Positions 23,205 to 37,829 are shown, counted from the first letter of the stretch. The stretch is DNA of 64,000 bases from Polydactylus sextarius (GCA_016801845.1 CM028928.1:15349327-15413326), one strand, 5' to 3'. Numbers and translations: made by a program. The notes: a model not told the origin generated them from the sequence alone.

Positions 23205-23470
23205 TTATGTCTTTAGGGAAACAGTTTGGCATTTAAGGAAATACGCTTATTTGCTTTCTTGCCAGGAGTCGGATGAGACAATCAATAGCACTTTTATGTC
23301 TACTTTTATCTCAATACAAAGCTAGAGTCAGTGGCTGGTTAAGTTAGGTTAGCAAAAATATTTTACCCCAGTTTCAGACTAAGCTAATATCCTCCCGGCT
23401 ATTTTCATTAGATTAATCTCTTCCTACCTTCCTCTCTACAAGAGAGGCGATAAATATTTCTCAGTCGGAA
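23205..23470 (+). mobile_element. Decayed teleost interspersed repeat (TTAGCTTAGCATAAAG type)
   Basis: The order of phrases is GGGAAACAGTTTGGCATTT, ATACGCTTATTTGCTTTCTT, GAGTCGGATGAGA, then a region like GGTTAGxTTAGxTTAGCA. This is the arrangement of a short non-coding repeat that recurs across teleost genomes, usually with GGTTAGCTTAGCTTAGCATA at its core. This copy has many substitutions and the core is eroded to GGTTAAGTTAGGTTAGCAAA. No coding capacity. The family is recalled, not searched; both ends are approximate. Confidence 0.65.
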
Positions 23471-26400
23471 TGAGTCTTCATGTTCAAAACTGATTTATTA
23501 CCATCAATGTCAAGAATCAAGGGGTACTATATATCATAGTATTTACATGAGGTTGTTATTACATGATTTTAACTTTTCATATATAAACCAAAGTATCTGA
23601 CGAACAAAAGGTCAACCATTTTGTCATGATAATGGTGCTAGAAGGTACTTTCTCTCTGATCCATAAACATCTGAACAAAACAGAAATACAGCCATAGATG
23701 TAGACAGTCGGGACCAAAGTGTTGAACTGTCTGACCGAACAACATCGCCATCTTTGGAGCTGTGCATCTGTGTGGCTGAAATCCCAACACTCAAAACCTC
23801 AAACCTCCACCTGTATGGATAGTAATTCACTAAACTCTGTGAATAAAGTGGAATGTGCTTGATCGACCAAACTAGAAGTACTACAACATCATTTCGTGGC
23901 TAGAATTAACAGTATTGGAGGCTGCAACTATGAGAAAAGAACCTTCAGCCCAATGTTTCCACTGGTAAGTGGATGTAAAAGTGAAGGCAAAACTCCTCAT
24001 TTTAAATAAATCATAGTTTGACAGGAAAACAATATTCTATTGCAAATTCCTAATAAGACATTAGTGAAACCCTGGTAGGACACATTTAAGGACTGTTATT
24101 GGGAATTTGGACTGGTTTTGATACATATAGGGCCTGATAATCAAGTACGTGAGACTTTGACTCTTCTCCTACTGTAACATCAGGACAAGGACTGTAGCTC
24201 ATCAGTGATACACAGCAACTGCAGACCTCAGAGAAATCAATTCTGCCTCCACCTGTGATGTAAAGCAAGCAGCCCTGCATCAGGGAAAAGGCAGAAGAAG
24301 AAGAGTTGAAAATTAATTTAACCTCTTGCAAATGCTGAATGTGTTTGTCATCAGAGGATCAAGCAGTTTTCAGACTCTGTTGTGATGAAGCCATTAGAGT
24401 TGTATAAACCCTCTTTCTGTAACTGTGGGGACACTGAAGGAAGTATTTGGATTAACACTGGCTATTGAGACACTGGCCCCACAGATCATTAATAATTGAA
24501 TATAAAGAAGATAAAAAAAATGCTAATAATGATTTACCCTTGAGTTAAACATACAGACATGATCAGGCATCAACACAAATAAGCCTTTTTTATTCTTTTG
24601 AAAGTTAATTAATATGGACGGTCTTAAGCTGATTCACTCCCTTTTTTTAATATGAGTTGACAAGTCTGTTTAAAATCACTCTGAGGGCCTTTAACTGGTG
24701 AAATCGCCTATGCCCCATCTCAGCAGTGAGTCTCTTGTCATTTACTCACCCATCTGTCCATCTCATCCATTATATTACAGACCAGGGATCAGATTTTCAG
24801 ACAGAAATGATGATACATGTCACTTTGTGTGTTTAAGGTTCCTTTTTCACGAGACAGGTAGTGCAATTTGTTTTATGAATACAAAGACAAAATTTTGATT
24901 GTAATAATTTGTGAAATCCATCATGAGCCGGTTATTCATGTGCTAATTTTACTTCAGAAACACAAAGGAGAGCAACTGGTTTCCTAAATGTGATTCATAC
25001 CATCACATAGTGTTGCTGTATGTGTCAGGGGAATTTCCATAATAACAACAACAAAACTGTGTAATGAGTATTGCTATGTTTGGACAATTTGCATCCTCTT
25101 CATTCTCCTCTTTGATGCAACGTTGCCTCCTGTGTACTGCTGTCACTTCTAATTCTGCTCATGTACTTTGGGTCAAGTTTAAGTCATTCACTAGGAAAGA
25201 ATTAATTTAGAAATGCTGTCACCTGCTATGATTAGGCCCATTACTTGTTTACTGGCTCCGAGGCAGCATGTGTGTGTTGCCTTTTGTAAGTATGATATCA
25301 CAAAACAGCCGAGTGAATGTTAAGTCTGGGGTTAGTAGAGTAGATAAACAGGCACAGAGCTATCTGAAAATAATGACATGCATTGCTTACAGCCGAATCC
25401 ATAAAATGAAGAGATATGTAACATCTTAACACATTGTTCAGCTTTCTTTTAAATCCCAAACACTTCACAGTGGAAACATTTAGCTATTTGTTGCAGTGCC
25501 ATTATGCAAGGTCACCATAAGTCAGACAGCTGTGTTCTTGACTTCATTTGTGTTTATTTTCCGCTCAACAAATGGACTGAGAGAAATGCCTGTACTTCTG
25601 AGGTGATAGGATCCTCCCGGCTCGTTCTTCGTGCTGACCTTGGGTGCTGCAAAGTAAAAATCAATGTTCTTTCACAGGGACAGAAAGCTGTATTCGCTTT
25701 CTGCTAAGGTACGGTGCATCCTCCACAGAAGTCAGGAGGACGGGGGAGAAGAGAAAACCTGCGGTGTTGCTCAGTGTATGTCAGTGGAAGGTTTATCTGG
25801 ACAGATACACACAGACACATACACACGCAGACACTGGTATAGCTATTAAGGACAAGATTAGAGTATAGAGTACAGCTCACCAATATTGGCACTCAGTTAT
25901 TAGGCAGTCAGCTTCATTTATCTCATTACAACCCTGCCTTGCTCTGCCTTGAGGAGCTGCTAGCGCATACAAAACTGACCTCAATAGCACCTTTAAAAGT
26001 CTTTAAAGCTTCAAATGCCTTTAAGGCTGCTGAAGTCAATATTTGTATTTAAAAAAAAAATGGAAATAGCTTTGAAAGCTTTTACTTGTAAAGATTTGTA
26101 GTATTTCAACTCATTGTTTTGAATTTATAACAAACAGGTCCACTGCTTTGGTTTCCTCTAACTGTCCTCATGCTGCTGTACACACACCTACTTAACATTT
26201 AGCAGACAGATATATTTAGGTGAAGCTCAGAAAAGCCTGTGTAGCTGTTTCTTGCATACAAAGTATATCAACTTTGATATATGTGATAATATGCTAGTGA
26301 TGTATGTATATGTGAAAATATTTAGTGATTTTTTTTTTTTTTTTTTTTACAATTTCCATAACCCCTAACCAGCTGAAAACAAATATGTCATGTGCAACTA

Positions 26401-28530
26401 ACATTATTTTCTTTAGTTGATTATTTGTTAGTGACTTTATGGTTTAGTTTGGCTAAATCAACAATATAAAACAGGTTTCATTTGAAGTGGATTCAGTGGT
26501 TACTTTTCTATTAAAGTAAAATGAAAAGAAAAAAGTGTAAAATATAAGCTATTCTAGTTTAGTGTAAAATACTGTTCTGTCTTTGTGGAAATAATCAAAC
26601 GTTGCTTGGAGGTTGACTGCTGTTGTATGTGGATAAAGCAGAGGTGCTTTAGGCCTCTCTGACTGTACTGACAGGTGGGACGAGATTTAGCTGTACAGTA
26701 TTGCTTTCCCTCAACCAAATCAGAAAATCCATGCAAGCACATTAGCACAACTGCTAATTGCTAGGCTCTGTGTGTCTAATTGCACACATTGATCTGTCCA
26801 CAACTGCCTCCAGTAGAAATGGAATTGTGAAATTAAAGCCCTTAAGTGGACAGATAAAGGATTTTGTGCCACAGCCACATTATTCAGATATGATAAATAG
26901 AAGTGTTTGCTATAGAGTCTGAACGTATAGACCTGAGGTGAATTTTACATCAGGTCCCTTTAGCATAGAGTGATACATGCTGTTTAAAATCTGCATGAAT
27001 AATTCAAGCCTATGCACTTGCATCCTCTGCACAAATTACTCCTGCACCATGCATGTGTCGTAGATTCTTTTTGAAACCCCGTTGATTAAGTTTAAACTGC
27101 TCCTGCTTACCTTTGTTTGTCTGTAACATTGCATCATGTATATGAAATCACCCAGCGTGCGTTGTAAAGCTTGGGAAACTTCCCCTAACATCTGCTGAAT
27201 GACAAGTGAGACCTGTCAGTCAAACATCCCATCAAACCATCATACCCATCAAAGCTTCATTATACTCTGAATCTTACTGTCATATTCAGGATTTTAAGAC
27301 TTTAACATAAAGCCACAACCCTACACCCCTGCTGCTGGACAAATTAAAATGTACAATTTTACCTTGGGTGATTTTTAAAGGCTTTATTTGAACGACTCCA
27401 GTGTCCTCAGGTAAAAAAAGAGTAAAACCACAATTGTTTCATAATGGCCAGCTACTTTGATTTGAAGCTACATGTTCAATTTAGTGTTTTTCATGTTTGT
27501 AGCTGACTGTCTGATTTTCTTACTACTTGTTCTATTTGTCTCTACCTGCCAAGTGCTGACACTTTGGGGTGTAGCAGCTGCTCTTTACTGCAAGTGAACT
27601 GTTAGAAAAGCCTCCACCTTTTACTTTGAGCCTTCCAAAAGTTTCACTTGGGAATCTGGTGAGCCATGACTCTTCATTTTGCTTTTGTGTTTCCTCCCCG
27701 AACAATGTCATCATCTATCTGAGGCAGCGCTCTGCAGAACTACCTCCATCCTGACCTCTAATTGGCGAGGCAATATGTGCCAGAGGGAACATTACACTGC
27801 ATTCGTAAATGGCTACTCTGGGCCACTGCACAGGACATTTAGTTAAAGTTGGTCATTCTCCGTCCCTTGAGAGCCGGTAAAGACTTTGCCATGTTGCCTG
27901 GAAGAAAGTGCAAAGACATACTATGTGCTGCAGATGACAGGATTCTGTTGTGGGGTCCCTGGACGCAGTCAGGATAGCAGCCCACACAGCATGGAGCTAA
28001 GTAATGCTCCACTGCATCTGGCTAATAAGCTGTAAATAATCATTCCTCTCTTTTTCTCTCTATTATTTCTACAATAATAAGAAAACACTCGGCTGGATCA
28101 AGCCTTTCGTAACTACATGGAGAATGGGTCCCTACTGGATCATCTCTTCTTTCCCAGCATTACCCTGGCATAGCATGGAAGTAAATTACAGACAATGAGG
28201 CTTCAGCACACTCCCAGTGACCCTTTGTTTTTGCAATAAATCAATATGAAATCATACTGGCATTTTCCTTTACAAACATATTGTAGCTGTAGGCGTTAAA
28301 CAGGATGAGGGAAATCATACCTGTGATGTGATAGTTTGAAGTCTGAGAGCGCAGCACTCTGGTCAGGGACTCTGACAGCAACTGACTTTATTATCGTCTG
28401 GCCTTGTCATCGTTTCTGAGCACCTCAATTGTAATTCTAATCAGCACTTAAAAGATGAATTAAAACATAATTTACATTTCCCTCTGAGGTTTTCTGGATG
28501 ACAAAAAAGGAGTCTGAGATATTGTGTTTG
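23471..28530. other. AT-rich intergenic stretch, no gene seen
   Basis: No coding frame, RNA gene or clear transposon was recognised. Long poly-T at about 26331-26350. A patch at about 27720-28000 has a somewhat less biased composition and could be a conserved non-coding element, which only a cross-species alignment can show. Confidence 0.5.
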
Positions 28531-29015
28531 CAGTTTTGACATTTAAAGCAGTAATGATCAATATTTTTTTCATTAAAAATGAATCAAATGGCCATGTGTA
28601 ATATAAAAACAGCTGCTCACACACAGAGACCTATCCAACCAATGTGCAGCTCTCCTCATCTCCATGGAACTTTTTACTGTCTCTCAGCACATTATTTTGG
28701 TCTCACATGCTGCAACTTTACTGTCTTGGTCCAGCCCCACTGTTCACTGCTTACTGCTTTACTTTAAATAATATTTTTACTGTATGTGTCAGCTTGTCTG
28801 GCTTTTATCAAAACACTCAAAATGCCTCTGATTCTTGTGGAAAGATGCAATCTGGAGCACACAGTAATAGTAAGAGCTTTTGATAATTCTCTTATTCTTC
28901 CTCTGGCTCTTCAAAACAAATTTGAGAGGATGCTGGGAAGCAGGAAGTAGAGGCATCTGGAATATGGTCTTAGTTTCCTAAGAAACACAAAATGCTGCAC
29001 CTGGCACCTTTAATC
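28531..29015. repeat. Possible interspersed repeat (MITE- or SINE-like)
   Basis: The block opens with ACATTTAAAGCAGTAATGAT and closes with GCACCTTTAATCG, giving a short imperfect TTTAAAG/CTTTAAT terminal symmetry. Its internal phrase CACACAGAGACCTATCCAA and what follows have the feel of a recurring teleost repeat. I recall the pattern only loosely, so the call is weak. It has no coding capacity. Confidence 0.3.
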
Positions 29016-30525
29016 GTTTAAATTGTTATGTAAAGTTGACTCAGAGCAGTTGAATTCACTTTCATACTCCGGGTCATATGCAGCTGTCAGCAACAGCATT
29101 CATAAAAAAAAACACCATCATATCCAAGACCACAACTGTCTGCAAATACATAGTGATGATTAAGCACCTGAAGCTTTGGCCCGTCCTGACAACATTTATT
29201 TTTGAATAATAAAAGTTCACGTCCTGATGTCCAACGCAGCAGACTTACTGAAACCCAAATATAAATGTAGTCTCTCATATGAAATCATTAAATTCAAATT
29301 TAATCCCAAACAATGAACTGGAAAATAATGTTATCATATTGTTTCACTCATAAATCACAAACCTCAGATTTAGAAAATGCATTATTCTGAACCCATTACA
29401 TTTTCATTGAATCAATACAACTTCATTTGACTGCATTTCCTTAAATTCTTGTTTATAGTTTAGTGAGTAGGACATTAGTTTCAGTAATTAACAATGTGTT
29501 GCTTTTAAACTTTATATTTGAATTGTACTATCATTAAAAAGTACTTATTTACTTGTATCCTCAGTTATTAATAGATAATAATGAAAGTAATAATACCTGA
29601 GTTTTTCTCCTTAACTTTAATTGCGGCACATTTAATAATGGCTATCTAAATGAATACAGAAGGAATGAATATTTGAGACTACTAATTATCATTTAGTGAT
29701 ATAAGCCCAAATTCAGTACGGCAACATGTTTTAATTCTTTCATCAGTAAAACTGTTCAGAGAAAACAATATGACACAGGCTCTATTAGCAGCCAAATGTA
29801 ACATAATGGCTATCTTGTACATGATCAAAATCCCCAACTGCTTCATGATGTTGTACGTAATCTCATACTTCCTATGATGTGTGACCAGTGCAAACATGCT
29901 TGATGACTCTGAATAAAACAGCTTTTGTATAGCTGACATAACAGGACCTTCGCTAACAATCAAATGAATTGCTCATCTAATGAATCCCCTCTCTGAAAAG
30001 ACCCAGCAGCTCCTCTGTGTCTTCGACAATAGAAACAAATTTGCCAGTCGCGACCTTTTCAACCTTTCCTCATATTTTCTTGCGATAGCATTAACAAGAC
30101 CTTTCTGGAGGATGAGATTGCACACTGTTGTCTGTAAATTAAATGCAACTGCTATTAAAAGATATCGCTGTACTGAAGTTTTTCCAGAATCCAAAGTTTG
30201 CCTTCATTTTTTTGTCTTTGGAGCCAGACAGAAGAATGTGGAAATGATACAAAGCTTTTAGTCGCGATGGTTGGATCAGAGCATTTCACTCTAATAAATG
30301 GGCTGTGGAGAGTCCTGCAGCGCTCAGTGGGGACAAGTGTGGTGCAACAACAGATGAGATTGGTTGATTTTTCTTTGTATCTTCTTCTTAATGTAAGTAA
30401 AAACTATACTGAATCATTATAACTCTGTTTTTATTGACATGTTAATTAAGAAATGTGAATAGCTCAATTACACACCTTAATCCCCCCTTGGGGATCTATG
30501 AAGTATTTTTATATAGAGTGTATTG
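29016..30525. other. AT-rich intergenic stretch, no gene seen
   Basis: Only short frames without family resemblance. Two overlapping frames on opposite strands at 29973-30261 are no longer than expected by chance. Confidence 0.5.
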
Positions 30526-30565
30526 CACACACACACACATACACACGCACACACATGCACGCACG

Positions 30566-30624
<59 letters not shown>
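30526..30624. repeat. Long (CA)n microsatellite, ~100 bases
   Basis: Imperfect CA with ACATACAC, GCAC and GCACGCACGCAC variants in the first 45 bases, then about 27 perfect units. It is the longest CA tract in the window. Such alternating purine-pyrimidine DNA can adopt Z-form. Confidence 0.95.
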
Positions 30625-30626
<2 letters not shown>

Positions 30627-33600
30627 AACTACAAACAAATCCGTTCCATCATGCAGAGTTTACCGGGCGCCTCCTCCCTCCCTCCCATCCTTCACATCTG
30701 TTAAAGGGTCTCTGCTTTTCTTCAAGGTGACTAATTTAATTTCCCTGATTTGACTGACCTTTGCAAGGGTTATTTTGATGGCAATGATTTCCTGTCCCTT
30801 TGCCTCAACACTGGTGGCAAACAGAGAAAGTGTAGTGGTCTGGTTTATGTTCTGGGATCACAGATAAAATGTGAAGTGAGCTGTAAAAAAAGAGATCCTC
30901 TCGTGTCACTGAGAGTAACTATGTGGGAGCAAGTGAAGCCAATTTGGTTTCAAGACAATACACTAAAATTGACCCAGTGAAAACCCTGACAGGTTTTAGA
31001 AGTCTGCAAATTAGACACAAAAATCTCAACAACAGTCTGTCTCTGTAGCATCTCCCTCAGTGCATTTCATTGTACTCAGTGTGTTTTCTATGTTCATGAC
31101 GAGGCCATAAAGAAAAAACTCTCATTTGGTATTCAAGACCTTGGACCTTGAAGTTTTCCATAAATTGTGATGTATTTGATGATATTTTTTAGAAATGGTT
31201 GATGCAATGGAAATTGTGAGTTAGATGATTGACATATTGAGTTTGCATATTCTTGTAATTGCACACTACTTCTGAGAGACATATTGATATTCCCAATGGC
31301 CTCATCTCCTGTCATTTTGCCTTTGCAGTTCCTAAATTACCTGCCTGCTATCCGGCTAAATTGTTAACTTCTGTGGGTTCTAGACACTGCCAGTAATGTT
31401 AATATCAGTGTCCATGTAGCCATTGTCTAGCAGATTTATTCTTACAACTTAATGACTTGAATGCTGAACATAGTGTACACAACTTAGATAAAACCTGACC
31501 GTGAGTATATATGAGTTGTACTAATTATATTGATTGTACTAATTTTAAGCAGTGATGAGACATGAAGGTAAAATACTCTATGTACTTGAGCATGATTGTA
31601 GATGGTTAAATGTTTTTTAACATGTTTAAATTACGAGTCTTTAGAAGAAGTATGGCATTTAATCAGTTTCTACAATTTCTACATCCAGCCCAGAACAGAA
31701 CCATGAGCACACGATAACCCATAAATATAACATTACAGTCTCCAAAGCAGTTAATTTTTTGCTGTGTTTCCCCAAAACAGAGCCCTATTAAGGAAGGAAA
31801 ATGCCAGCTTATGCTTCTTTGTCCTGACTCTTTACTCATGTGGGCCATGCACAGAACGCTTCCCATGAGAGGAGTGTTTTTTAACAAAAGGCCTGTCTGT
31901 GGCAATGACCTGCATGGCAAACAATTTTTATTTATTTTTTTTTTAAAGTGCTGGGAGATTAATGCCACATCAATTCATGATTAATTCATCTTTTTCACTG
32001 ATATGAACACAGAACACTTACTACTGACATCAAATATGTGATCATTTGTGTCAGTGCTACCTTGCTGTGTTTACCCTGTGTAACACCTCCTCGGTCTTAG
32101 ATGGTGTATACAGTAAGAAGTCTGTAGGTAACATTTTCAGCGTGACATTTCCAATGAGAGCTGAGGCAACTTGTCTGAACTCTGTACATGTTTGCTTCAC
32201 ATGACACTGTTGGAATGAACATAAAATTGTGGAACAAGGGGAGAATCTTTCAAACTCACAGTTGGCAAATCTTACACCTGCAAGCAATGATTTCTAAGGT
32301 TTATGGCAAAGGCTAAAATCATATTTTTGGGATTAGGGGATGTATCATAACTAATTGGCCATTTGTTTTGACAGTATACTGTAAAGCCTATTTGGATAAT
32401 TGTTTGGACCAGATGCTTCTCCGTGATTTGGGCAAACAGGAGAGGTAATAATCTATTGTCTATTAGATGCTGCAGGTTTATGTGTTTAAATTGGTTTAAT
32501 TGCTTTATTGGCCAAATTGGAATTAATTTCAGTTATCCACAACCAGCCTGGCTGAGTTGGCAGGCTGTTTAATTGGGCGAAAGCCACTGTTTATTGTTAG
32601 GACTCGACTTGAACTAAAACCAAGCTGGAAGACACTGTTATGTCTTAGCTGAAACATTTGATGTCTTCATTATTTTTAATATGCACCAATATGTTTTACA
32701 GGTTTTAAGCATTTATAACACTAGTCAAGTTCTCTCTCCAAAGTAGTTTTTTGGTATCTGATACTTGCCACCCGTGGGCTTTAAAAGCAATCCAGCTGAC
32801 ATGAATTCAAGCTGACCACTGCTGCAGTTCTGTATGAAAAAGGAAACAGCCAATCCCATTTTACAGACAGCTTTTAAACCTTCAGGGGTGAGTACTTGAT
32901 ATTTAAAAAAAAAAATGGTTTAGTGGTTTAAGTGGATTAGAACTTTCAATTCTGACAGAATATTTTCTGATTCTCAAATTGGTTGAAGAAAAGCAAGTGA
33001 AACATTTAGAGTACCGGACCCACTGGATATTTTTAAAGCAGTGTGGCTACAACAGCTTATTTGAGTTATTGATATTTCAGTTTTATAAAACTGAAATTAT
33101 TTTAACTGGTATTATGATAACTGGTATTATCGGTCATAATGTATAACAACTTCATCAGGCTTCTTAAAGTGGAAATATGCAAGTATTTTAGTTTAAAAGA
33201 TTTTCATTAGCAAAAGAAATCTGTGTGACAAAGGGCATTGAAATAAAATGAAAAATAGATACCTCTACACAAATCAGTGTTCCACTGTAATTGGTTCCTA
33301 GAGTTTGCTGACATTACATAATTCCCAGAATATAGAGGCTCTAACCTGACTCTAATTACTCAGAGTAATTTAAAACACCTGTGTCAGTACGCAGGGCTTC
33401 AAAAGTATAAATATGGAACGTCAAGGTTAAGTGGCTACCATAGCGACATGTCTGACTCTGATGTGTCTCGAATCTTTCCTCAAGATTACTTTATCAGTAG
33501 TTTTAAGCACACAGTCTGCTTAGGTTGTGAACAACACATTGCATCTTGACAAGGCACAGGTTTAGAACATATTTCTTACCACCTGTAAGTGAAGGAGCCA

Positions 33601-36576
33601 CACCTGCAATATTCCAGCTTGCTTATCTTTCTGCATTTAAACCACCCGTTCCATATTCTCTTAGCAGGATATAACCTGTGAGTGACAGTTCAGTATATTA
33701 CATTTTATTGCCCTGCAATGGAAACAAGCTGCGATATGGGTTCTAATCGTGGACAGGCAGTGGCATTCTTTCACATGGTGAGGAGCTCAGTCAATGCACA
33801 CAGCTGATAGGAATAATCTTTGAAACAGAAAGGAAGGGGACATTTATTTCTGTGCATCACTGGCCACAGCTGCAACAGTTGCTCATGTGGACGGGGATAA
33901 AGAGGCAACAGCCAGTGGCAGTGAATTTTAGAGGGTCGCGTGGAGGCAAATTTTTTCGACACGGAGGTGAGGAAAGGCGAGCTAGAAACAATATCTGTGC
34001 TCCAGTTACGACTCTGCAGCCCATTAGGTCACCGAGCATGACAGGACAGGAAGTCCCTGGACACCTCTTGCCTGGAGACCCAGCATATCAGACTGCTTAC
34101 CAGCATATTTAAAAATTTGATGCAGCAGCACTTGCATTTTTTATTGATGTACAGTAGATTCACTGCGGCGCTCTGAGAGATGGCCTTTAGTAAGAGACTC
34201 GGTAATAAGTTCCTCCACAATCCTAAATGGAAATAGGCTGTAAACGTATGATGAATAAAAGCCGTTGTTGATAAACCTGAGATCTTTCAAATACTCTCTT
34301 TTTCAGGGGAGGATATTAAATATGTCCTGCTCATGAGATGCATACAGCCAGGTAATATCCTCACAGAATTTACAGACATTGCTCCTAAACAGGCAGACAG
34401 TCTATCTCTGCAAGCAATTAGATGAAGACTTTTGATTTGTTCTGTTTCTCTTAATGTTAGTTGCAGCACATTTAATAGGTCTGCTGCATTCTTATTGCCC
34501 TCACTCCAGTAATGAAGAGACTTTTTATACTTTCAGGTTACTTGAATGTTCTTTATCCACTCATCATCACGCCCTTTTTTTGTGAGGCGATGATTACTGC
34601 GCATGAACACCAGTGTGAAATAGGGAGGCACTACTTATCTCAAATAAAGTGGATTTATAACTCCGTCTCCATCTCCAAACCCAGCTGTCACTGGCATGAA
34701 TCTTGACATCTCATTTAAAATCTTATGATTTCACCCCAGCTCGGAAGTCTCTGCAGCCCTATTCATGACCAAACGTCGCACACACACTCCCTCGTCAGCG
34801 AGAGCGAGGTGTCTGTTCCAAAGCGAGCGTTGGACTTCCTCTCCCTCAATCTAAGTGTCAGCCTGCAGCTTATTAAAGCGCAGTCAGACTGGAGGTTTCA
34901 GCCAAGAGCTCACACCATTATGAGTTGCCTGTGGCGCTGTGAGCGGCTTCAACCACTGGCTACAGGACGCCAGGTGATTTAATATGGCTTGAAAAAAGTG
35001 GGTCTATAATAATGGATAATCGCCCCTCACCCGCTTACATCCACTACCTTTTTCAGTTTGCTTTTCCTATTCACTCAGTCGCCAGGAAAATAGACTTTCA
35101 TCAGAATCAACAGTGTTGTGGTTACAGAAAAATGGGTTGATATTTCAATATTTTGAATATATTAAAATATTCCTTTATTGATCCATGTGATGGAAATGGT
35201 GTAACAGAGCAGATATATCAATTTAATCACTGACTACTTTTAATAATAATATAAAATAGAAATATAAAGGTGTTTGTGATGTTTGTTGTTTTTTTAATGT
35301 AGAACTTTGAGTAAGAGTTGTTGATCAGACAGTGATCACCCAAAATGATGAAGCTGAGGTTCTGATTTTCCTCAACCGAGGAAACCTTTGGTTCCTGTTG
35401 TGTCAGGTCACACAGAGACCCTGGGCAGACCAGTGACGTGATGATTGCCTTTACAACATAAAAACTCAAATCTAAATTGTGAAACTTGACACGAGAGTCA
35501 AGTAAGAGCTGATCTTACCTCATGAGCTTTTATTTCTTGATCACAAACACTTTCTTCTCATACAATTGTGACACTGGAATCCTTGACTCCATAAGCATTT
35601 GATAGAATGAGGGTTTTTTCTACCTCTGTCTACCAGGTTGTGTGCTGCACAGTAAAAAAAATTGAATACCTGTGAAGAATTAAAATAGCTTTGAATTTCC
35701 AATTTCATTTGGGGCCATTCAAGCAAAATATTAATTTTTCTTTAAAACTGCCAGGCTTAAATCTTCTGATGTCGACTGCCTTTGACAGCGAACATGTCAA
35801 ATTAGGCACCTGAAGCTGCTATTGTGATATGGTCCTGCTGGGCCTCAGCAATTCTGGCTTCAAGACTGAGTCAAACTTTTGGCCAACGTTCATAGCGCTC
35901 CCTGAAGGGCCAGCAGAAGATAGATGGATTTTATTATTGAAAATGAGCAGAATTGTCCCTAAAGGAGCATCCAAAGTAGAACTTAATTAGTTTAAATGAA
36001 GGATTTAACATCGGGGTCTGTATGCTGTCATAGAGGCTTTCTCAATATGAGATGAATAGAAGTCTAAGAGTAAGAATTATTTGGCTTTTTTCTTTTGCTT
36101 GAAATCCAATACATTTAAATGAAACAAAATCATCACATCCACTCTCTCAGTGCAAACACATCTTTTTTTTTTGTGACAACATCAGTTTACAATGATCCTA
36201 AACAGTTCGCTCCCCATCAATATCCATCAAAGTGCACAGAAGTTTGGTGAGTTGGTGAGAATCTTGTTAAAACTCTTAAAAAAGGTAAAAAAAAATATCT
36301 CTTCTGGGTTTAACATACAAGTCATCAACTGTTGACACTTCCCCACAAAGTGAGATGAGATTGCTGATGTTTCTTTTCTTTTTCTTTTTTCTTTTTATCT
36401 GATTTGCTGAGAAGAAATCTGTTACTTTATTGAAATTGTTTGCCCCTGTTTAGAAACATTTATGAATATGGATTGCTTTGCATCTGTAAAGTGTTCTGTG
36501 ATAGATTTTGTATTTGATTGTGATTGTGATTCACATGAATATAAGGATTATGAGGACATGTCTAGGATTATTGACA
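30625..36576. other. AT-rich intergenic stretch, no gene seen
   Basis: No coding frame or transposon motif was recognised. 34720-34980 is richer in CpG than its surroundings and stands out as a candidate regulatory element. The remainder is featureless to my reading. Confidence 0.5.
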
Positions 36577-36577
36577 T

Positions 36578-36657
<80 letters not shown>
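36577..36657. repeat. Compound (AC)n(AT)n microsatellite
   Basis: A short AC run followed by about 33 perfect TA units to 36657. Long TA runs are prone to cruciform extrusion and length change. Confidence 0.97.
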
Positions 36658-36659
<2 letters not shown>

Positions 36660-37829
36660 CAGCTTAAGTGTAAAAGTATAGTAATTAGTAATAAAATAGT
36701 AAGTAATTTTTACAATCCATACATTTAAATGATAGCCTCAGACACAGTGACCTGCAGGGAGCTGTTGACAGACAGAAACTATAGTCACTGCTGCTGCAGA
36801 GATCAGAGCTGTGACCTCTCAGCTGCACGGCAGCCTCCCCACCCGCAGGCCCACACTGCCAACCTATTTGACCAAAATTATAGAAAAGCCTGTGGACTTG
36901 AGTGTGACTGTGAATATAAATCATGAACATGCTTACATGTAGTCAGTCTCATGCTGTTGAATAATAGCAGGGTGTTTATGCGTACCTTATTAGACTGACG
37001 TGGTGTGTGGACATGGACAGGTGCTGCCAGATGGACGGCGGTATATAAATTAGGACGTGAAGGCATTTAGAATGGCAAAAAGGTCTCAGGAACATGACTT
37101 GGCATCACATTAAATCCTCCCCTTCAAGAATCTCCATCTTAGAAAAAAGTAGCAGTAGTTAGGGATGTCAGCCACCAGAGCAAATGTATTTGCATGCAAA
37201 CGTACAAAGATTGATTCAAATACACATGGGAGTATAGACACATTTGATGCTTGTTTTAATAAAAATGCTACCTTTATTTTTTATTCATTTATTTATTTAT
37301 GTTTGTGCGTGATTAATTTCAGACAGCTGGTCCCATGCTTCTGCTCACATGACATGGTTCAATAAACCCAGTGCTTGCTGCACAATATATTTTCAGAAGA
37401 AGGCAGACTCCAGTGGGGTCACCCTACAAGAGGATGATACTCACTGTCATATGATTAATAGAAAATATTCGCTATTGCTTGTTTTGTGATCTGAACTGTT
37501 TGTTTGCTCACACAGTCGAGTAAGAATCAGTAACATAAATAAACAGATTATGTTACTTCTCTTCAAACAACAACATTTTCTGAATATGATCAAAATCTAG
37601 ACTTGAATCATAACCAGGGTATCATCAAAGTTTCATAAAAATATTTCATAAAAATGAAACTAAGAATCAGGATGACTCAAAGTGCTTGTGATAAATATAA
37701 CCTTGATATTGACCATAAAGCCAGATGTTTCTCTCCAGGATTGACAGCCGCTCACATTAACAAAAAATGAATTACTGACCTCCACCAAACAGTTCAGTTA
37801 GAGGTAATTAGCACTCATAATTTGAGTTA
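36658..37829. other. Intergenic stretch, no gene seen
   Basis: Nothing recognised apart from a TTTA-rich tract at about 37277-37300. Confidence 0.5.

Noticed and set aside
30455..30753. Three overlapping His-Thr-repeat frames
   Set aside because: Artefacts of the CA microsatellite.
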